Both the position numbers and the translations under genes were made by a program. From Bacillota bacterium (GTDB lineage: Bacteria > Bacillota > Clostridia > DSM-8532), in NCBI GenBank assembly GCA_022702935.2, contig JAKIML020000094.1, positions 1-47,309 of the forward strand: a DNA stretch of 47,309 bases, in the 5' to 3' direction. Numbering within the stretch: position 1 is the first letter of the stretch; each line of letters opens with the position of its first letter. Under the pieces are notes generated by a model. It did not search any database and was not told the DNA's origin. It saw nothing but the letters and a program-made list of their open reading frames with translations. This document shows positions 1 to 7,474 of the stretch, in pieces.

Positions 1-73
1 ACACGATATCAGGATGATTCTTTTCTTCTTTTTCCTACAGTAAATTGACGCTATCAAACCGTGGTTTCAAATG

Positions 74-103
74 TTGACAACCTGACGAATTCTATTGTAT
101 ACT
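74..103 (+). promoter_or_regulatory. sigma-A promoter of tRNA-Trp
   Basis: A consensus -35 TTGACA (74-79) and -10 TATACT (98-103) are separated by 18 nt, placing the transcription start near 110, about ten bases before the mature tRNA. The -10 lies inside the loop of a perfect inverted repeat (82-115). Confidence 0.8.
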
Positions 104-115
104 TGAATTCGTCAG
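82..115. promoter_or_regulatory. 11-bp perfect inverted repeat over the tRNA-Trp promoter
   Basis: The arm CTGACGAATTC (82-92) is exactly repeated in reverse complement at 105-115, with a 12-nt spacer holding the -10 hexamer. The geometry fits an operator for a dimeric repressor that would block RNA polymerase. Only about half of the right arm would be transcribed, so an RNA hairpin in the tRNA precursor is unlikely. No cognate regulator is identifiable in the window. A recombinase site is an alternative reading. Confidence 0.6.
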
Positions 116-119
116 TCAT

Positions 120-195
120 AGGGGAGTAGCTCAGCTGGTAGAGCAGCGGTCTCCAAAACCGCGTGTCGCGAGTTCGATCCTTGTCTCCCCTGCCA
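120..195 (+). tRNA. tRNA-Trp (anticodon CCA)
   Basis: The gene folds as a standard cloverleaf. The acceptor arm AGGGGAG (120-126) pairs with the CTCCCCT before discriminator G192. The D arm GCTC/GAGC, anticodon stem GCGGT/ACCGC, loop CTCCAAA with anticodon CCA at 153-155, and a TTCGATC T-loop are all present. The 3' CCA (193-195) is genome-encoded. It decodes UGG tryptophan codons. A strong promoter precedes it and a terminator follows within ten bases, so it is an isolated single-tRNA transcript. Confidence 0.97.
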
Positions 196-200
196 GACAA

Positions 201-235
201 AAAGCCGCTTTCCGCAATTTGCGGGAAGTGGCTTT
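201..235. terminator. bidirectional Rho-independent terminator
   Basis: A 15-bp stem, 201-215 with 221-235 (AAAGCC... and ...GGCTTT), has one mismatch-like G/T position and T-runs on both strands. It ends the tRNA-Trp transcript on the plus strand and the convergent kinase gene on the minus strand. Confidence 0.88.
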
Positions 236-243
236 TTCATATC

Positions 244-735
244 TTAGCGACACCTCACCTTGTGCCAGACATCCATCTCATCTGCGTCAGGAACTTCAAA
301 CATGGTAAGGCACTTATTCAGGAGCCCATCATCCACGAAGAAATCCGACCCGCCATTACCTTCAGCTATTCTTTGGTTCCGCTCCGTAATATTTCTTTGC
401 CAGAGCGCATCTGACACATCAAGATAATGCCATTCATAAGCAATGCCCTGCGATTTGAAATAATCCGATATGGACTGTCTGTCGTTCCTTGTCCAAAATC
501 CCCAGTCCAGAATCACATTTGCGCCTACCTTGCATATTTCAACGGCCTTTTTTCTCAGGTACAGATTCACCCTTTCGGCGAATACATTATAAAACTCACC
601 CTGTTCATTCCTTATCAGATCAAAGGTCACTTCATCGGTGGACAATATTACTGCATTGTATTTATCCTTGAGTGTTTTTGCATAATAGGACTTACCACTG
701 CAGATCTTTCCGCATATAAGAAAAACCTTTGCCAT
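244..735 (-). CDS. P-loop kinase of the AAA_33/zeta-like family
   Basis: A 163-aa cytosolic ATP-binding protein. The Walker A loop GKICSGKS covers residues 9-16. STDEV at 32-36 is the usual acidic strand-2 element. A central VILDWGFWTR segment and an Arg-rich lid (ITERNQR) match small-molecule or nucleic-acid kinases of the zeta-toxin/chloramphenicol-phosphotransferase/polynucleotide-kinase group. The substrate cannot be told from sequence. The start is supported by GAGGTGG eight bases upstream. The gene converges on tRNA-Trp and shares its terminator. No antitoxin-like partner is adjacent, so a toxin role is not supported. It is most likely a stand-alone accessory kinase. Confidence 0.8.
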   Translation of the reverse strand: MAKVFLICGKICSGKSYYAKTLKDKYNAVILSTDEVTFDLIRNEQGEFYNVFAERVNLYLRKKAVEICKVGANVILDWGFWTRNDRQSISDYFKSQGIAYEWHYLDVSDALWQRNITERNQRIAEGNGGSDFFVDDGLLNKCLTMFEVPDADEMDVWHKVRCR

Positions 736-1037
736 CTAGGTATCCACCTCGTTGATGTATGTCGCTTTGTTATCTGTTTATTTTTATGATTTACTCCCTA
801 TAGAACTTGTGTTATCAAATTCTAATATCTTTGCAACAACGAATCCTAGCACTAATAAATCAAGACATTTCCCAAGCATAAATTGAATAAATGATATAAG
901 CTCTAGGTTGCTAGGAAATTCAAGGATAATATTTGCATCTTAACCTCCACTCTAGATAAAAGATTATTGTATATATACCCCGCTTATCTTTATAGTTAAC
1001 TATTCTTGAAATTCTGCATTTCATTGATAAAACAGTC
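736..1037. other. AT-rich intergenic stretch with no recognisable gene
   Basis: About 300 bases between the kinase start and a possible 33-aa frame. No frame with a ribosome site, no RNA gene and no convincing promoter was found. A 7-bp inverted repeat (CCTAGCA near 845, TGCTAGG near 919) is too widely spaced to interpret. The stretch may be decayed sequence. Confidence 0.5.
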
Positions 1038-1139
1038 TCAATGTGAGGTCAATAGCCACTCGCCATCAAAGGCTTCTTCCCATCTCTCCTGCCAGAATAA
1101 CTCCACACTCCTAAGCTTCGGATGTCGATTCTTTATCAT
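1038..1139 (-). CDS. possible 33-aa small protein
   Basis: A short frame starts MIKNRHPKLRSVELFW and ends EWLLTSH. A G-rich ribosome-like run (GGGGGG) lies four bases before the ATG. It also has a minus-strand promoter, TTGACA (1174-1179) and TATTCT (1152-1157) with a 16-nt spacer, which would give a very short leader. The frame diverges from the DUF6485 gene and the two promoters interlock. No family is recognised. It is charged and Trp-rich and not membrane-like. It could be a real small protein, the remnant of a longer gene, or chance. Confidence 0.3.
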   Translation of the reverse strand: MIKNRHPKLRSVELFWQERWEEAFDGEWLLTSH

Positions 1140-1168
1140 TGAACCCCCCTAAGAATATTTAGTATAAT
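1139..1168 (+). promoter_or_regulatory. promoter of the DUF6485 gene
   Basis: TTGAAC (1139-1144) and a perfect TATAAT (1163-1168) have an 18-nt spacer. Transcription would start near 1175, 26 bases before the ATG. Confidence 0.65.
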
Positions 1169-1200
1169 GAATCTGTCAACGATTCTATGGAGGGTTTAAA

Positions 1201-1392
1201 ATGGCTTGCAACAATACCATTAAATGTACATGCACCTATACCTCATGCTCCCATCACGGCAAATGCTGTGAGTGCGTTTTATATCATCGCAGAAGCGGGG
1301 AAGTCCCAGGATGCTTCTTTTCACCATCCGGCGAAAGATCATATGATAGGTCTATTGAGAATCTATATAAGGACTACAAAAAGAATGGCTGA
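1201..1392 (+). CDS. DUF6485-type cysteine-rich small protein
   Basis: A 63-aa protein with eight cysteines in the first 38 residues (C3, C9, C11, C16, C22, C23, C25, C38). The C-terminal segment YDRSIENLYKDYKKNG matches my recollection of the short clostridial DUF6485 family. The Cys pattern suggests metal binding (zinc or Fe-S), but the function is unknown. The ribosome site GGAGGG lies seven bases upstream, with a good promoter before and a terminator after, so it is a complete single-gene unit. The true frame is the one with the clustered Cys. A longer overlapping frame that begins at 1187 lacks its own ribosome site and family features. Confidence 0.8.
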   Translation: MACNNTIKCTCTYTSCSHHGKCCECVLYHRRSGEVPGCFFSPSGERSYDRSIENLYKDYKKNG

Positions 1393-1455
1393 TGGCTTTG
1401 AGCTGATATGTTTTTATTAACCTCTGTCATAATACAGTTTACGGACTATATGATA

Positions 1456-1487
1456 AAACCCGCGAAGCTTAACACTTCGCGGGTTTT
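1456..1487. terminator. bidirectional terminator
   Basis: AAACCCGCGAAG (1456-1467) pairs perfectly with 1474-1485, with a 6-nt loop and T-runs on both sides. It separates the plus-strand DUF6485 gene from the minus-strand SLH protein gene. Confidence 0.9.
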
Positions 1488-1525
1488 TGGCTGTTATCAG
1501 TCTTCATTCAGCTATTGAATGTTCC

Positions 1526-3763
1526 TTACTCCGCCTTGAGCTCAAAGGCCTTTTCCTGGTTCTTCACGGTTTCGCCGGTATAATCCAGTATGCTTGCAAT
1601 CTTGAGCTTGTAAGGCATTTCGTACTCAAGGGTATCGAACCTGAGAACGAGGGTTGTTGAATTGATATAGGTAATGTTAATAGGCACCTTCTTTATTTCC
1701 AGACCATTGAAATTATACTCCAGCGTGTAGTTGGAGGGCAGCAGATTGGGAGAACTGAAGGCGATCTCTCTTGTGAATGTCACCTTCACTGTATCGGTGG
1801 AGATGGGAACAACCGAGCCTATGGTGATATCTGCCCTCTTGGTGCTTGTGCCGTAGAAATAGTTTTTGGCAGTGCTAATCTTGTTGCCCATGTAATCCTT
1901 CATATTGCTGTTGATTCTCAATTCATACTCTTTCGAGCTGTTTAGCGGTGAATTCTTTGGCAGGAACAGCTTTACTCTGTCAGGGTTATCCGGATCAAAG
2001 AGCACATTGTCAATGGGAAGCCCCGCATAGGTGTTATAGTAGGCCAAAGTGTAATTCTCAAGCTTGGAAGCAGTCTCGCTATCCAAAGGCTTGTTGAAAA
2101 TAACTTCCAAAGTCTGATTGTCTACAGCAATGACCTTGCTCAGGTCAAAGGTTTCCACCTTTCCATAATCGGCTTTAAAGTTGTATGTGGCCTCAGTAAT
2201 ATACTCCTGCTTGGTAACATCATTCAGATTGTTGATGATGAAGATATAGCTTTCGTCTTTCTGCAGCTCACTCTCCAGGTTAATATAGATCTTTGTACCT
2301 GTTGAATCCACAGTGGTTGAACTGATACGTATGGGTTTATCCTTGGTATCGGTCACATAGAAGTTATATATCTGCTTGGCCAGGAAGGGATTAACTTCCT
2401 TATTAAAGCTTAAGAGCAGGGTCTTGCTGTCCACAGCCTTAATCTCCTTCAAGGCAAACCGGGCATCCTCATTCTCCTCAGCCACAAAGCGCATGCTGTC
2501 TCCAAGACCGTTATTGAGCTTCACACCATAGCCGCTAATCATGCTGCCGTTGATGGTGAGGGTATAGAGGGCATCCTTTTGGAGCACATCGCTGTTAAGG
2601 GTCAGCAGCACACCGTTCTTATGGGAGTTAAGCAGACCTGCTTTTATTTGCCCCTGCTCACCATTGGCCACCTTGATACCATCCTTCTCAATGGAGTAAT
2701 ACAGTCCTATTTCACTGTTAATGGAGAGTGGGTGGGTAAAGAATACCTTGATGCTTCTCTGGTTGACGGGCTCAATATAGCTGATTCTGAAGAAGTCGGA
2801 GGTTACGGCTTCGGGCTTGTAACCAACAAAGCCCTGAACAGCCTTGTCTATGATATTCCCATCCATGTCCTCAATGGTACTGATTTCGATGATATATTCT
2901 TTCTTAGCCTCTCTCACTGCTGTGAGCAGGGTCAGGGTATCTCCCGAGAGGGCGCGAATGCTAAAGCCGATGGGAAGACCATTATCTGCTGAATAGATCT
3001 TAATATCGCCAATGGATGCAATGGGCTCATTGAACTTAACTTCCAGCGTATCAACGTCCTTGCTTTTTACATACTCAATGGCCGTGCCCACAGTATCATT
3101 CAGAAGTCCTGAATCGGACACCTGCTTGGCTGTGACAACCCCTGACTCAATGAGCTTGCGGTAGAGCTTCTTCTCCTCAGATTTCATGGGAGTATTCAAT
3201 GCGGCAAAGAGTGTATCTACCGTAACACCACGGGTCATGACTGTAGGAACATGGTAGTTGTTGACATAGCGATTTAATGAGATGAGCTTAAGCTCATAGG
3301 CCAGATCATAGACCTTGTCATAGGTAAAGTCGGTATTCTCCTTATAGCCCAGGGCCAGCAGCACAAGCTTTAAGAAGTCCTTTTCCAGCATATATTCGGA
3401 CGGCTTAAACTGGAGGCTAGTCCCGATTAACCCGTTCTGATAGCAATAACCCACATAGGGTGCATACCATTGGTTAGCGGGAACATCGGTAAATGGGGTT
3501 ATACTATACAGTTCTTTATTGGCCAGAACATGGTCCCCTTTTCCTAGTACCCGAACAATAAAGGTTACCGCTTCACTATTGCTCAGTTTATTATTGAGGT
3601 TGTATTCACCATTGGTACCTGTCAAGATTTTCAACGCATTGAGCGTATTTGCCTTATCCTGTGTTGTTTGGGCCTGTGAAGCCGCCAGAGCGGGAACGCC
3701 CGATGAAAAGATGGTGGCCACAATTAAGCATATGACCAGTATTTTTGCTGTTGCCTTCATCAT
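1526..3763 (-). CDS. secreted SLH-domain protein with Ig-like repeats
   Basis: A 745-aa exported cell-surface protein. A Sec signal peptide with a VPALAAS cleavage region lies near residue 27. Three SLH-type repeats cover about residues 35-210; the middle one carries the typical ITPFTDVPANQWYAPYV core. SLH repeats normally hold proteins to pyruvylated secondary wall polymer. The rest contains about five Ig-like (Big_5/SbsA-type) repeats, each starting with a V-x-TV-x-V-x-F pattern, for example QTLEVIFNKPL and DTVKVTFTREI. There is no LPXTG and no enzyme domain, so a structural or adhesive role is likely. GGGGAG lies six bases before the first ATG. The gene is monocistronic and unlike its metabolic neighbours. 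Confidence 0.88.
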   Translation of the reverse strand: MMKATAKILVICLIVATIFSSGVPALAASQAQTTQDKANTLNALKILTGTNGEYNLNNKLSNSEAVTFIVRVLGKGDHVLANKELYSITPFTDVPANQWYAPYVGYCYQNGLIGTSLQFKPSEYMLEKDFLKLVLLALGYKENTDFTYDKVYDLAYELKLISLNRYVNNYHVPTVMTRGVTVDTLFAALNTPMKSEEKKLYRKLIESGVVTAKQVSDSGLLNDTVGTAIEYVKSKDVDTLEVKFNEPIASIGDIKIYSADNGLPIGFSIRALSGDTLTLLTAVREAKKEYIIEISTIEDMDGNIIDKAVQGFVGYKPEAVTSDFFRISYIEPVNQRSIKVFFTHPLSINSEIGLYYSIEKDGIKVANGEQGQIKAGLLNSHKNGVLLTLNSDVLQKDALYTLTINGSMISGYGVKLNNGLGDSMRFVAEENEDARFALKEIKAVDSKTLLLSFNKEVNPFLAKQIYNFYVTDTKDKPIRISSTTVDSTGTKIYINLESELQKDESYIFIINNLNDVTKQEYITEATYNFKADYGKVETFDLSKVIAVDNQTLEVIFNKPLDSETASKLENYTLAYYNTYAGLPIDNVLFDPDNPDRVKLFLPKNSPLNSSKEYELRINSNMKDYMGNKISTAKNYFYGTSTKRADITIGSVVPISTDTVKVTFTREIAFSSPNLLPSNYTLEYNFNGLEIKKVPINITYINSTTLVLRFDTLEYEMPYKLKIASILDYTGETVKNQEKAFELKAE

Positions 3764-3892
3764 TTGTATCTCCCCTTAATCGATTCTTTACCCTATTCTA
3801 CCATATTATTAATATCGGATATAGTACTACGCAGATAAAGTTCTTCTGATATAATAGTCAGTATGGAATAAATTGGTCTTCGAGTAACTAAT

Positions 3893-3922
3893 TTGACATG
3901 AATAATTTGGATATGATAGAAT
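3893..3922 (+). promoter_or_regulatory. promoter of the thiamin operon
   Basis: TTGACA (3893-3898) and TAGAAT (3917-3922) have an 18-nt spacer. Transcription would start near 3929, just before the riboswitch. Confidence 0.72.
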
Positions 3923-3938
3923 ACCAAAAAACTTAATA

Positions 3939-4024
3939 ATGCAGGGGAGCTTGTATGCAGGCTGAGAGGAAGTCATCAACTTCGACCCTTATACCTGATT
4001 TGGATAATGCCAACGGAGGGAAGC
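3939..4024 (+). promoter_or_regulatory. TPP (THI-box) riboswitch
   Basis: The conserved THI-box blocks appear in order: GGGGAGC near 3944, CTGAGAGG (3962-3969), ACCC near 3985, ACCTGATTTGGATAATGCCA (3993-4012) and CGGAGGGAAGC at the end. This aptamer binds thiamin pyrophosphate. A terminator hairpin begins about 20 bases later, so binding should switch transcription of thiM-thiE-HAD-thiD off. Confidence 0.95.
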
Positions 4025-4042
4025 ACTTTTACAGGATATTAG

Positions 4043-4072
4043 TGGGAATACTCTAGGGGTATTCCCATTTTT
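4043..4072 (+). terminator. riboswitch expression-platform terminator
   Basis: A 9-bp stem TGGGAATAC (4043-4051) with 4059-4067 and a 7-nt loop is followed by TTTTT. It lies between the TPP aptamer and thiM and gives the OFF state. Confidence 0.85.
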
Positions 4073-4124
4073 GTCTGCGCCAATGACAGGTCCCCTCTGC
4101 TTTTAGGATAACGGAGGTAACACT

Positions 4125-4949
4125 ATGCTGAAAGAAATCCTTGAAAATGTCAGGGCCAAGGTGCCCCTGATCCATTGCATCACCAACTATGTCACAGTAA
4201 ACGATTGCGCCAATATGCTCCTGGCATGCGGAGGCTCTCCCATCATGGCCGATGACATCAATGAGGTGGAGGAAATCACCGCCCTGTGCAATGGCCTTTG
4301 TCTCAACATCGGAACCCTTAATGAACGAACCATAGCTTCCATGCTTAAAGCGGGTAAAAAGGCCAATGCTCTGTCCCACCCCGTCCTTCTGGATCCTGTG
4401 GGTACCGGGGCCTCCCAGCTTAGAACAAGTACCACACAAAGACTGTTGGAGGAAGTTAGATTCTCAGTGATTCGTGGCAATGTCTCTGAGATAAAAACCA
4501 TATCCCAGGGCAAGGGCACTACTAAAGGGGTGGATGCTGATATCAGCGACAAAATCACCGATGATAATCTGGATGAATCCATAGCCTTTGCCAAGGCCCT
4601 CAGCGCAAAAACCGGTGCGGTCATCGTCATCACCGGGGCCATCGATCTTGTTGCTGACAGCCAGAAAGCCTATATCTGCCGAAACGGGCATCCCATCATG
4701 TCCAGGATTACCGGAACGGGATGCATGCTCTCGGCCATGATGTCGGCCTTTGTCGCTGCTCACAGTTCCAATCCCACTGAGGCCGCTGCCGCTGCAGTCT
4801 GCGCCATGGGCTTATGCGGAGAACTGGCCTACGAAAAGGTACAGAAGGCTCAAGCCGGAACAGGCTCCTTCAGAACCTATCTTATCGATGCGGTGAGCCT
4901 GCTGGATGGCGAAACCCTGGAAGGAGGCGCTAAGCTTGAAAGTCGATAA
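4125..4949 (+). CDS. thiM: hydroxyethylthiazole kinase ThiM
   Basis: This 274-aa ribokinase-fold enzyme phosphorylates 4-methyl-5-(2-hydroxyethyl)thiazole with ATP, the thiazole-salvage branch of thiamin synthesis. The N-terminus has the family signature HCITNYVTVNDCAN near residues 17-30. LLDPVGTGAS and GTGCMLSA (catalytic-loop Cys200) are typical. Length is normal. CGGAGG lies seven bases before the ATG. It is the first gene of the riboswitch-controlled operon. The absence of thiC and thiG here suggests the locus serves salvage rather than de novo synthesis, at least locally. Confidence 0.96.
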   Translation: MLKEILENVRAKVPLIHCITNYVTVNDCANMLLACGGSPIMADDINEVEEITALCNGLCLNIGTLNERTIASMLKAGKKANALSHPVLLDPVGTGASQLRTSTTQRLLEEVRFSVIRGNVSEIKTISQGKGTTKGVDADISDKITDDNLDESIAFAKALSAKTGAVIVITGAIDLVADSQKAYICRNGHPIMSRITGTGCMLSAMMSAFVAAHSSNPTEAAAAAVCAMGLCGELAYEKVQKAQAGTGSFRTYLIDAVSLLDGETLEGGAKLESR

Positions 4950-5577
4950 GAAATCGCTCCTGCTCTATGCCGTGACCGACAGAATGTGGCTCAAAGGGCG
5001 TTCTCTGGCGAGCCAGGTGGAAGACGCCATCAGGGGCGGTGTTACTTTTGTGCAGCTTCGTGAAAAGAATATTGACGTTTATGAATATGTCGCTCTTGCC
5101 AGGGATGTCAAAAAAGTCACCGACAAATACCGGATTCCCTTTGTCATCAATGATGATGTGGATGTGGCTCTGGCCGCCAGGGCTGACGGCGTTCATGTGG
5201 GACAAAGTGACATGGGTGTCCGCGATGCCCGCCAGAGAATTGGTGAGGGCATGATCCTGGGCGCCTCGGTTCAGACGGTGGAGCAGGCACTCCAGGCCCA
5301 GGAACAGGGCGCCGATTATTTGGGGGTTGGCGCAATTTTCACCACATCTACCAAGCTTGATGCCGACAATGTATCTCTTGAAACCCTCAAAGCCATTTGC
5401 TCTGCCGTTACCATTCCTGTGGTGGCCATCGGAGGCATTCACAAGGATAATATCTCCATGCTCAAAGGTACAGGAGTGGCTGGTATTGCCGTCGTCTCAG
5501 CCCTTTTCGCCCAAAAGGATATATTCGCTGCTGCTCATGAGCTATTTGCATTGACACAAAGGATGGTGACGCCATGA
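4936..5577 (+). CDS. thiE: thiamine-phosphate synthase ThiE
   Basis: ThiE joins HMP-PP and thiazole phosphate to thiamin monophosphate. The 213-aa TIM-barrel protein shows YAVTDRM, FVQLREKN (Mg/pyrophosphate site), VNDDVDVA-like FVINDDVDVALAA, HVGQSD and the phosphate loops GVGAIF and VAIGGI. I chose the TTG at 4936 because AAGGAGG (4921-4927) sits eight bases before it and homologues start about there. An in-frame ATG at 4906 has no ribosome site. With this start the gene overlaps thiM by 14 bases, implying translational coupling. Confidence 0.94.
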   Translation: MKVDKKSLLLYAVTDRMWLKGRSLASQVEDAIRGGVTFVQLREKNIDVYEYVALARDVKKVTDKYRIPFVINDDVDVALAARADGVHVGQSDMGVRDARQRIGEGMILGASVQTVEQALQAQEQGADYLGVGAIFTTSTKLDADNVSLETLKAICSAVTIPVVAIGGIHKDNISMLKGTGVAGIAVVSALFAQKDIFAAAHELFALTQRMVTP

Positions 5578-6251
5578 CCAACAATCCCAGCCTGTTATCA
5601 AATGTCAAAGGAGCCATCTTCGATCTGGACGGTACTTTATTGGATTCCATGCAGCTTTGGGAGAATCTGGCCCGACACTACCTGGAGCAAAGGGGTATCT
5701 CCAATATCAGCAAGGACCTTAGGGAAAAGGTCAAAACCATGAGCTTTGACGAATCGGCCAGATATCTGCAAACCCATTATGGGCTTAAAGAGACTGTGCC
5801 TGAGATTAACATGGGTATTCAAGCCATGATTGAATCCGAATATCGTGACAGAATACCGTTAAAGCCCGGCGTCCGCTCCGTTTTGGAAGGACTCTATCAA
5901 AAAGGGGTCAGTCTCTGCATTGCCACCGCCAACTTCCCCCAACTAACAAAACAAGCCATCAGGCGTCTGGGTATTGAGCATTATTTCAAGGCCGTATTAT
6001 CCAGCATTGACCTGGGCATTGACAAGGATAAGCCCGAATTCTATCTTCGTGTCCTTGAAATTCTCGGGACACCGCTTCAAGAGACCCTGGTTTTTGAAGA
6101 TGCGCTCCATGCCATTATATCAGCCAAAAAGGCCGGTTTCCCCGTGGTGGCTGTCTATGACGAAAGTGCCCGCATGGATGCTCCCGCTATTCAAGCCATG
6201 GCTGATATATACTTAAAATCCTTTGATGAATGGGAGTGGACAAATGTATGA
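5574..6251 (+). CDS. HAD-family phosphatase of the thiamin operon (candidate thiamin-phosphate phosphatase)
   Basis: A 225-aa haloacid-dehalogenase hydrolase of the beta-phosphoglucomutase-like type. Motif I FDLDGTLLDS occurs near residue 16, motif II is in the CIATANFP segment, Lys in DKDKPEF and motif IV in VFEDALHA. An alpha-helical cap follows motif I. Its ATG overlaps the thiE stop (ATGA) and its stop overlaps the thiD start (ATGA), so it is embedded in the TPP-regulated operon. HAD enzymes dephosphorylating thiamin monophosphate are known in bacteria and plants. That role would let a thiamin pyrophosphokinase act next. The specific function is inferred from context. Confidence 0.82.
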   Translation: MTNNPSLLSNVKGAIFDLDGTLLDSMQLWENLARHYLEQRGISNISKDLREKVKTMSFDESARYLQTHYGLKETVPEINMGIQAMIESEYRDRIPLKPGVRSVLEGLYQKGVSLCIATANFPQLTKQAIRRLGIEHYFKAVLSSIDLGIDKDKPEFYLRVLEILGTPLQETLVFEDALHAIISAKKAGFPVVAVYDESARMDAPAIQAMADIYLKSFDEWEWTNV

Positions 6252-7051
6252 AAACTGTCTTAACCATAGCCGGTTCGGACTCCAGCGGGGGCGCCGGAAT
6301 TCAGGCCGATATCAAAACTATTACCGCCCACAGTCTCTATGCCATGAGCGCCATTACTGCATTAACAGCACAGAACACCACCGGGGTTTATGGGATTATG
6401 GAGGTTTCTCCCGAGTTTGTGGGACTGCAACTGGACTGCATCTTCAGGGATATCCCGCCCGATGCCGTAAAAATCGGCATGGTGGCTAATGAAGACATCA
6501 TGAGGGTCATTGCTGAAAGGCTCCGGTTCTATAAGGCCAATAATATTGTGGTGGACCCCGTCATGGTCTCCACCAGCGGTAGCAAGCTTATCAATGACAA
6601 TGCCATAAGCACCTTGAAGACAGTCCTTATCCCTATAGCCACCGTTATCACCCCCAATATCCATGAAGCCCAATACTTATGGGAACACCCCATTGAAACC
6701 AAGGAGGATATGCTGAAGGCGGCCCAGAGCATCTCGGCCCTCAATCCCAGTGTGCTCATCAAGGGCGGCCATCTGGAAGACTGTGCCGATGACCTGCTCT
6801 ATACCCAAGGGCAGCCTCAATGGTTTGAAGGAGTCAAGGTGGACAACCCCAACACCCATGGCACCGGCTGTACCCTTTCTTCAGCCATTGCCTGCAATCT
6901 GGCTCTGGGCTATTCACTGGCCAACAGCATCCGAGAAGCCAAGGCCTATATCACCGGCGCTTTACAGGCCGGCCTCAATCTGGGCCAGGGCAGCGGCCCC
7001 CTCAACCACTGTTTCAATTTACAGTCTGGTTCTTCAAATCATGGGTCGTGA
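6248..7051 (+). CDS. thiD: hydroxymethylpyrimidine/phosphomethylpyrimidine kinase ThiD
   Basis: A 267-aa ribokinase-family enzyme that phosphorylates HMP twice to HMP-PP, the pyrimidine partner for ThiE. Signatures are LTIAGSDSSGGAGIQADIKT at the N-terminus, VVDPVMVSTSG, TPNIHEAQ, and THGTGCTLSSAIA near the C-terminus (anion hole and catalytic Asp/Cys region). The start at 6248 overlaps the HAD stop as ATGA and has GGGAGTGG eight bases upstream, preferred over the in-frame ATG at 6230. It is the last gene of the operon, followed by a strong terminator. Confidence 0.95.
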   Translation: MKTVLTIAGSDSSGGAGIQADIKTITAHSLYAMSAITALTAQNTTGVYGIMEVSPEFVGLQLDCIFRDIPPDAVKIGMVANEDIMRVIAERLRFYKANNIVVDPVMVSTSGSKLINDNAISTLKTVLIPIATVITPNIHEAQYLWEHPIETKEDMLKAAQSISALNPSVLIKGGHLEDCADDLLYTQGQPQWFEGVKVDNPNTHGTGCTLSSAIACNLALGYSLANSIREAKAYITGALQAGLNLGQGSGPLNHCFNLQSGSSNHGS

Positions 7052-7089
7052 TGCTCAGCCCTTGAAGCCACGACTCTTTCACTACAGCA

Positions 7090-7124
7090 AAAAAGCCATG
7101 AGGCCTATGACCTCATGGCTTTTT
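7090..7124. terminator. bidirectional terminator between thiD and glnK
   Basis: AAAAGCCATGAGG (7091-7103) pairs perfectly with 7111-7123, with a 7-nt loop and flanking A and T runs. It ends the thi operon and the convergent amtB-glnK operon. Confidence 0.92.
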
Positions 7125-7135
7125 CTTATTGCGAA

Positions 7136-7474
7136 TTACAGGGCATCTTCGTCGGTTTCACCGGTTCTGATACGGATGACCTCTTCCACATTGTAGACAA
7201 AGATCTTACCGTCACCCACTTCACCAACACGGGCTGCATCAATAATGGCTTTCTTAATGGTTTCAACGGCGCTGTCCCTCACCACGATATCCAGCATTTT
7301 CTTAGGGATGAGATCCAGTGTATATTTCTCGCCGCGCCACTGATGGGTAATACCCTTTTGTGTACCATGACCCTCAATCTCAGTAACGGTAATACCGTTA
7401 TATCCAACCTTTGCAAGTGCATCCAATACATCTTGGAGCTTTTCCGGTCTTATGACAGCTTTAATCTGTTTCAT
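7136..7474 (-). CDS. glnK: nitrogen regulatory protein PII (GlnK/GlnB)
   Basis: A 112-aa trimeric PII signal protein. It starts MKQIKAVIRPEKL. The T-loop GTQKGITHQWRGEKYTLDL places Tyr51 where uridylylation or other T-loop modification occurs, and IPKK follows with the ATP/2-oxoglutarate contact Lys58. The B-loop is in ARVGEVGDGKIFV and a C-loop Arg pair lies at VIRIRTGE. It binds ATP, ADP and 2-oxoglutarate and plugs AmtB when nitrogen is plentiful. The ATG overlaps the amtB stop by 4 bases, confirming the pair, here in the order amtB-glnK. Confidence 0.96.
   Translation of the reverse strand: MKQIKAVIRPEKLQDVLDALAKVGYNGITVTEIEGHGTQKGITHQWRGEKYTLDLIPKKMLDIVVRDSAVETIKKAIIDAARVGEVGDGKIFVYNVEEVIRIRTGETDEDAL

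Noticed and set aside
1-73. Palindrome AAACC-GT-GGTTT (56-67) as a second operator
   Set aside because: Five-bp arms are expected by chance, and it lies upstream of the -35 without other support.
244-735. Toxin-antitoxin system with a zeta-like toxin
   Set aside because: No small antitoxin gene precedes the kinase, and the 33-aa frame is about 300 bases away and separately promoted.
4187-4642. Long minus-strand open frame inside thiM
   Set aside because: It is antisense to an unmistakable ThiM and has no promoter, ribosome site or recognisable motif.
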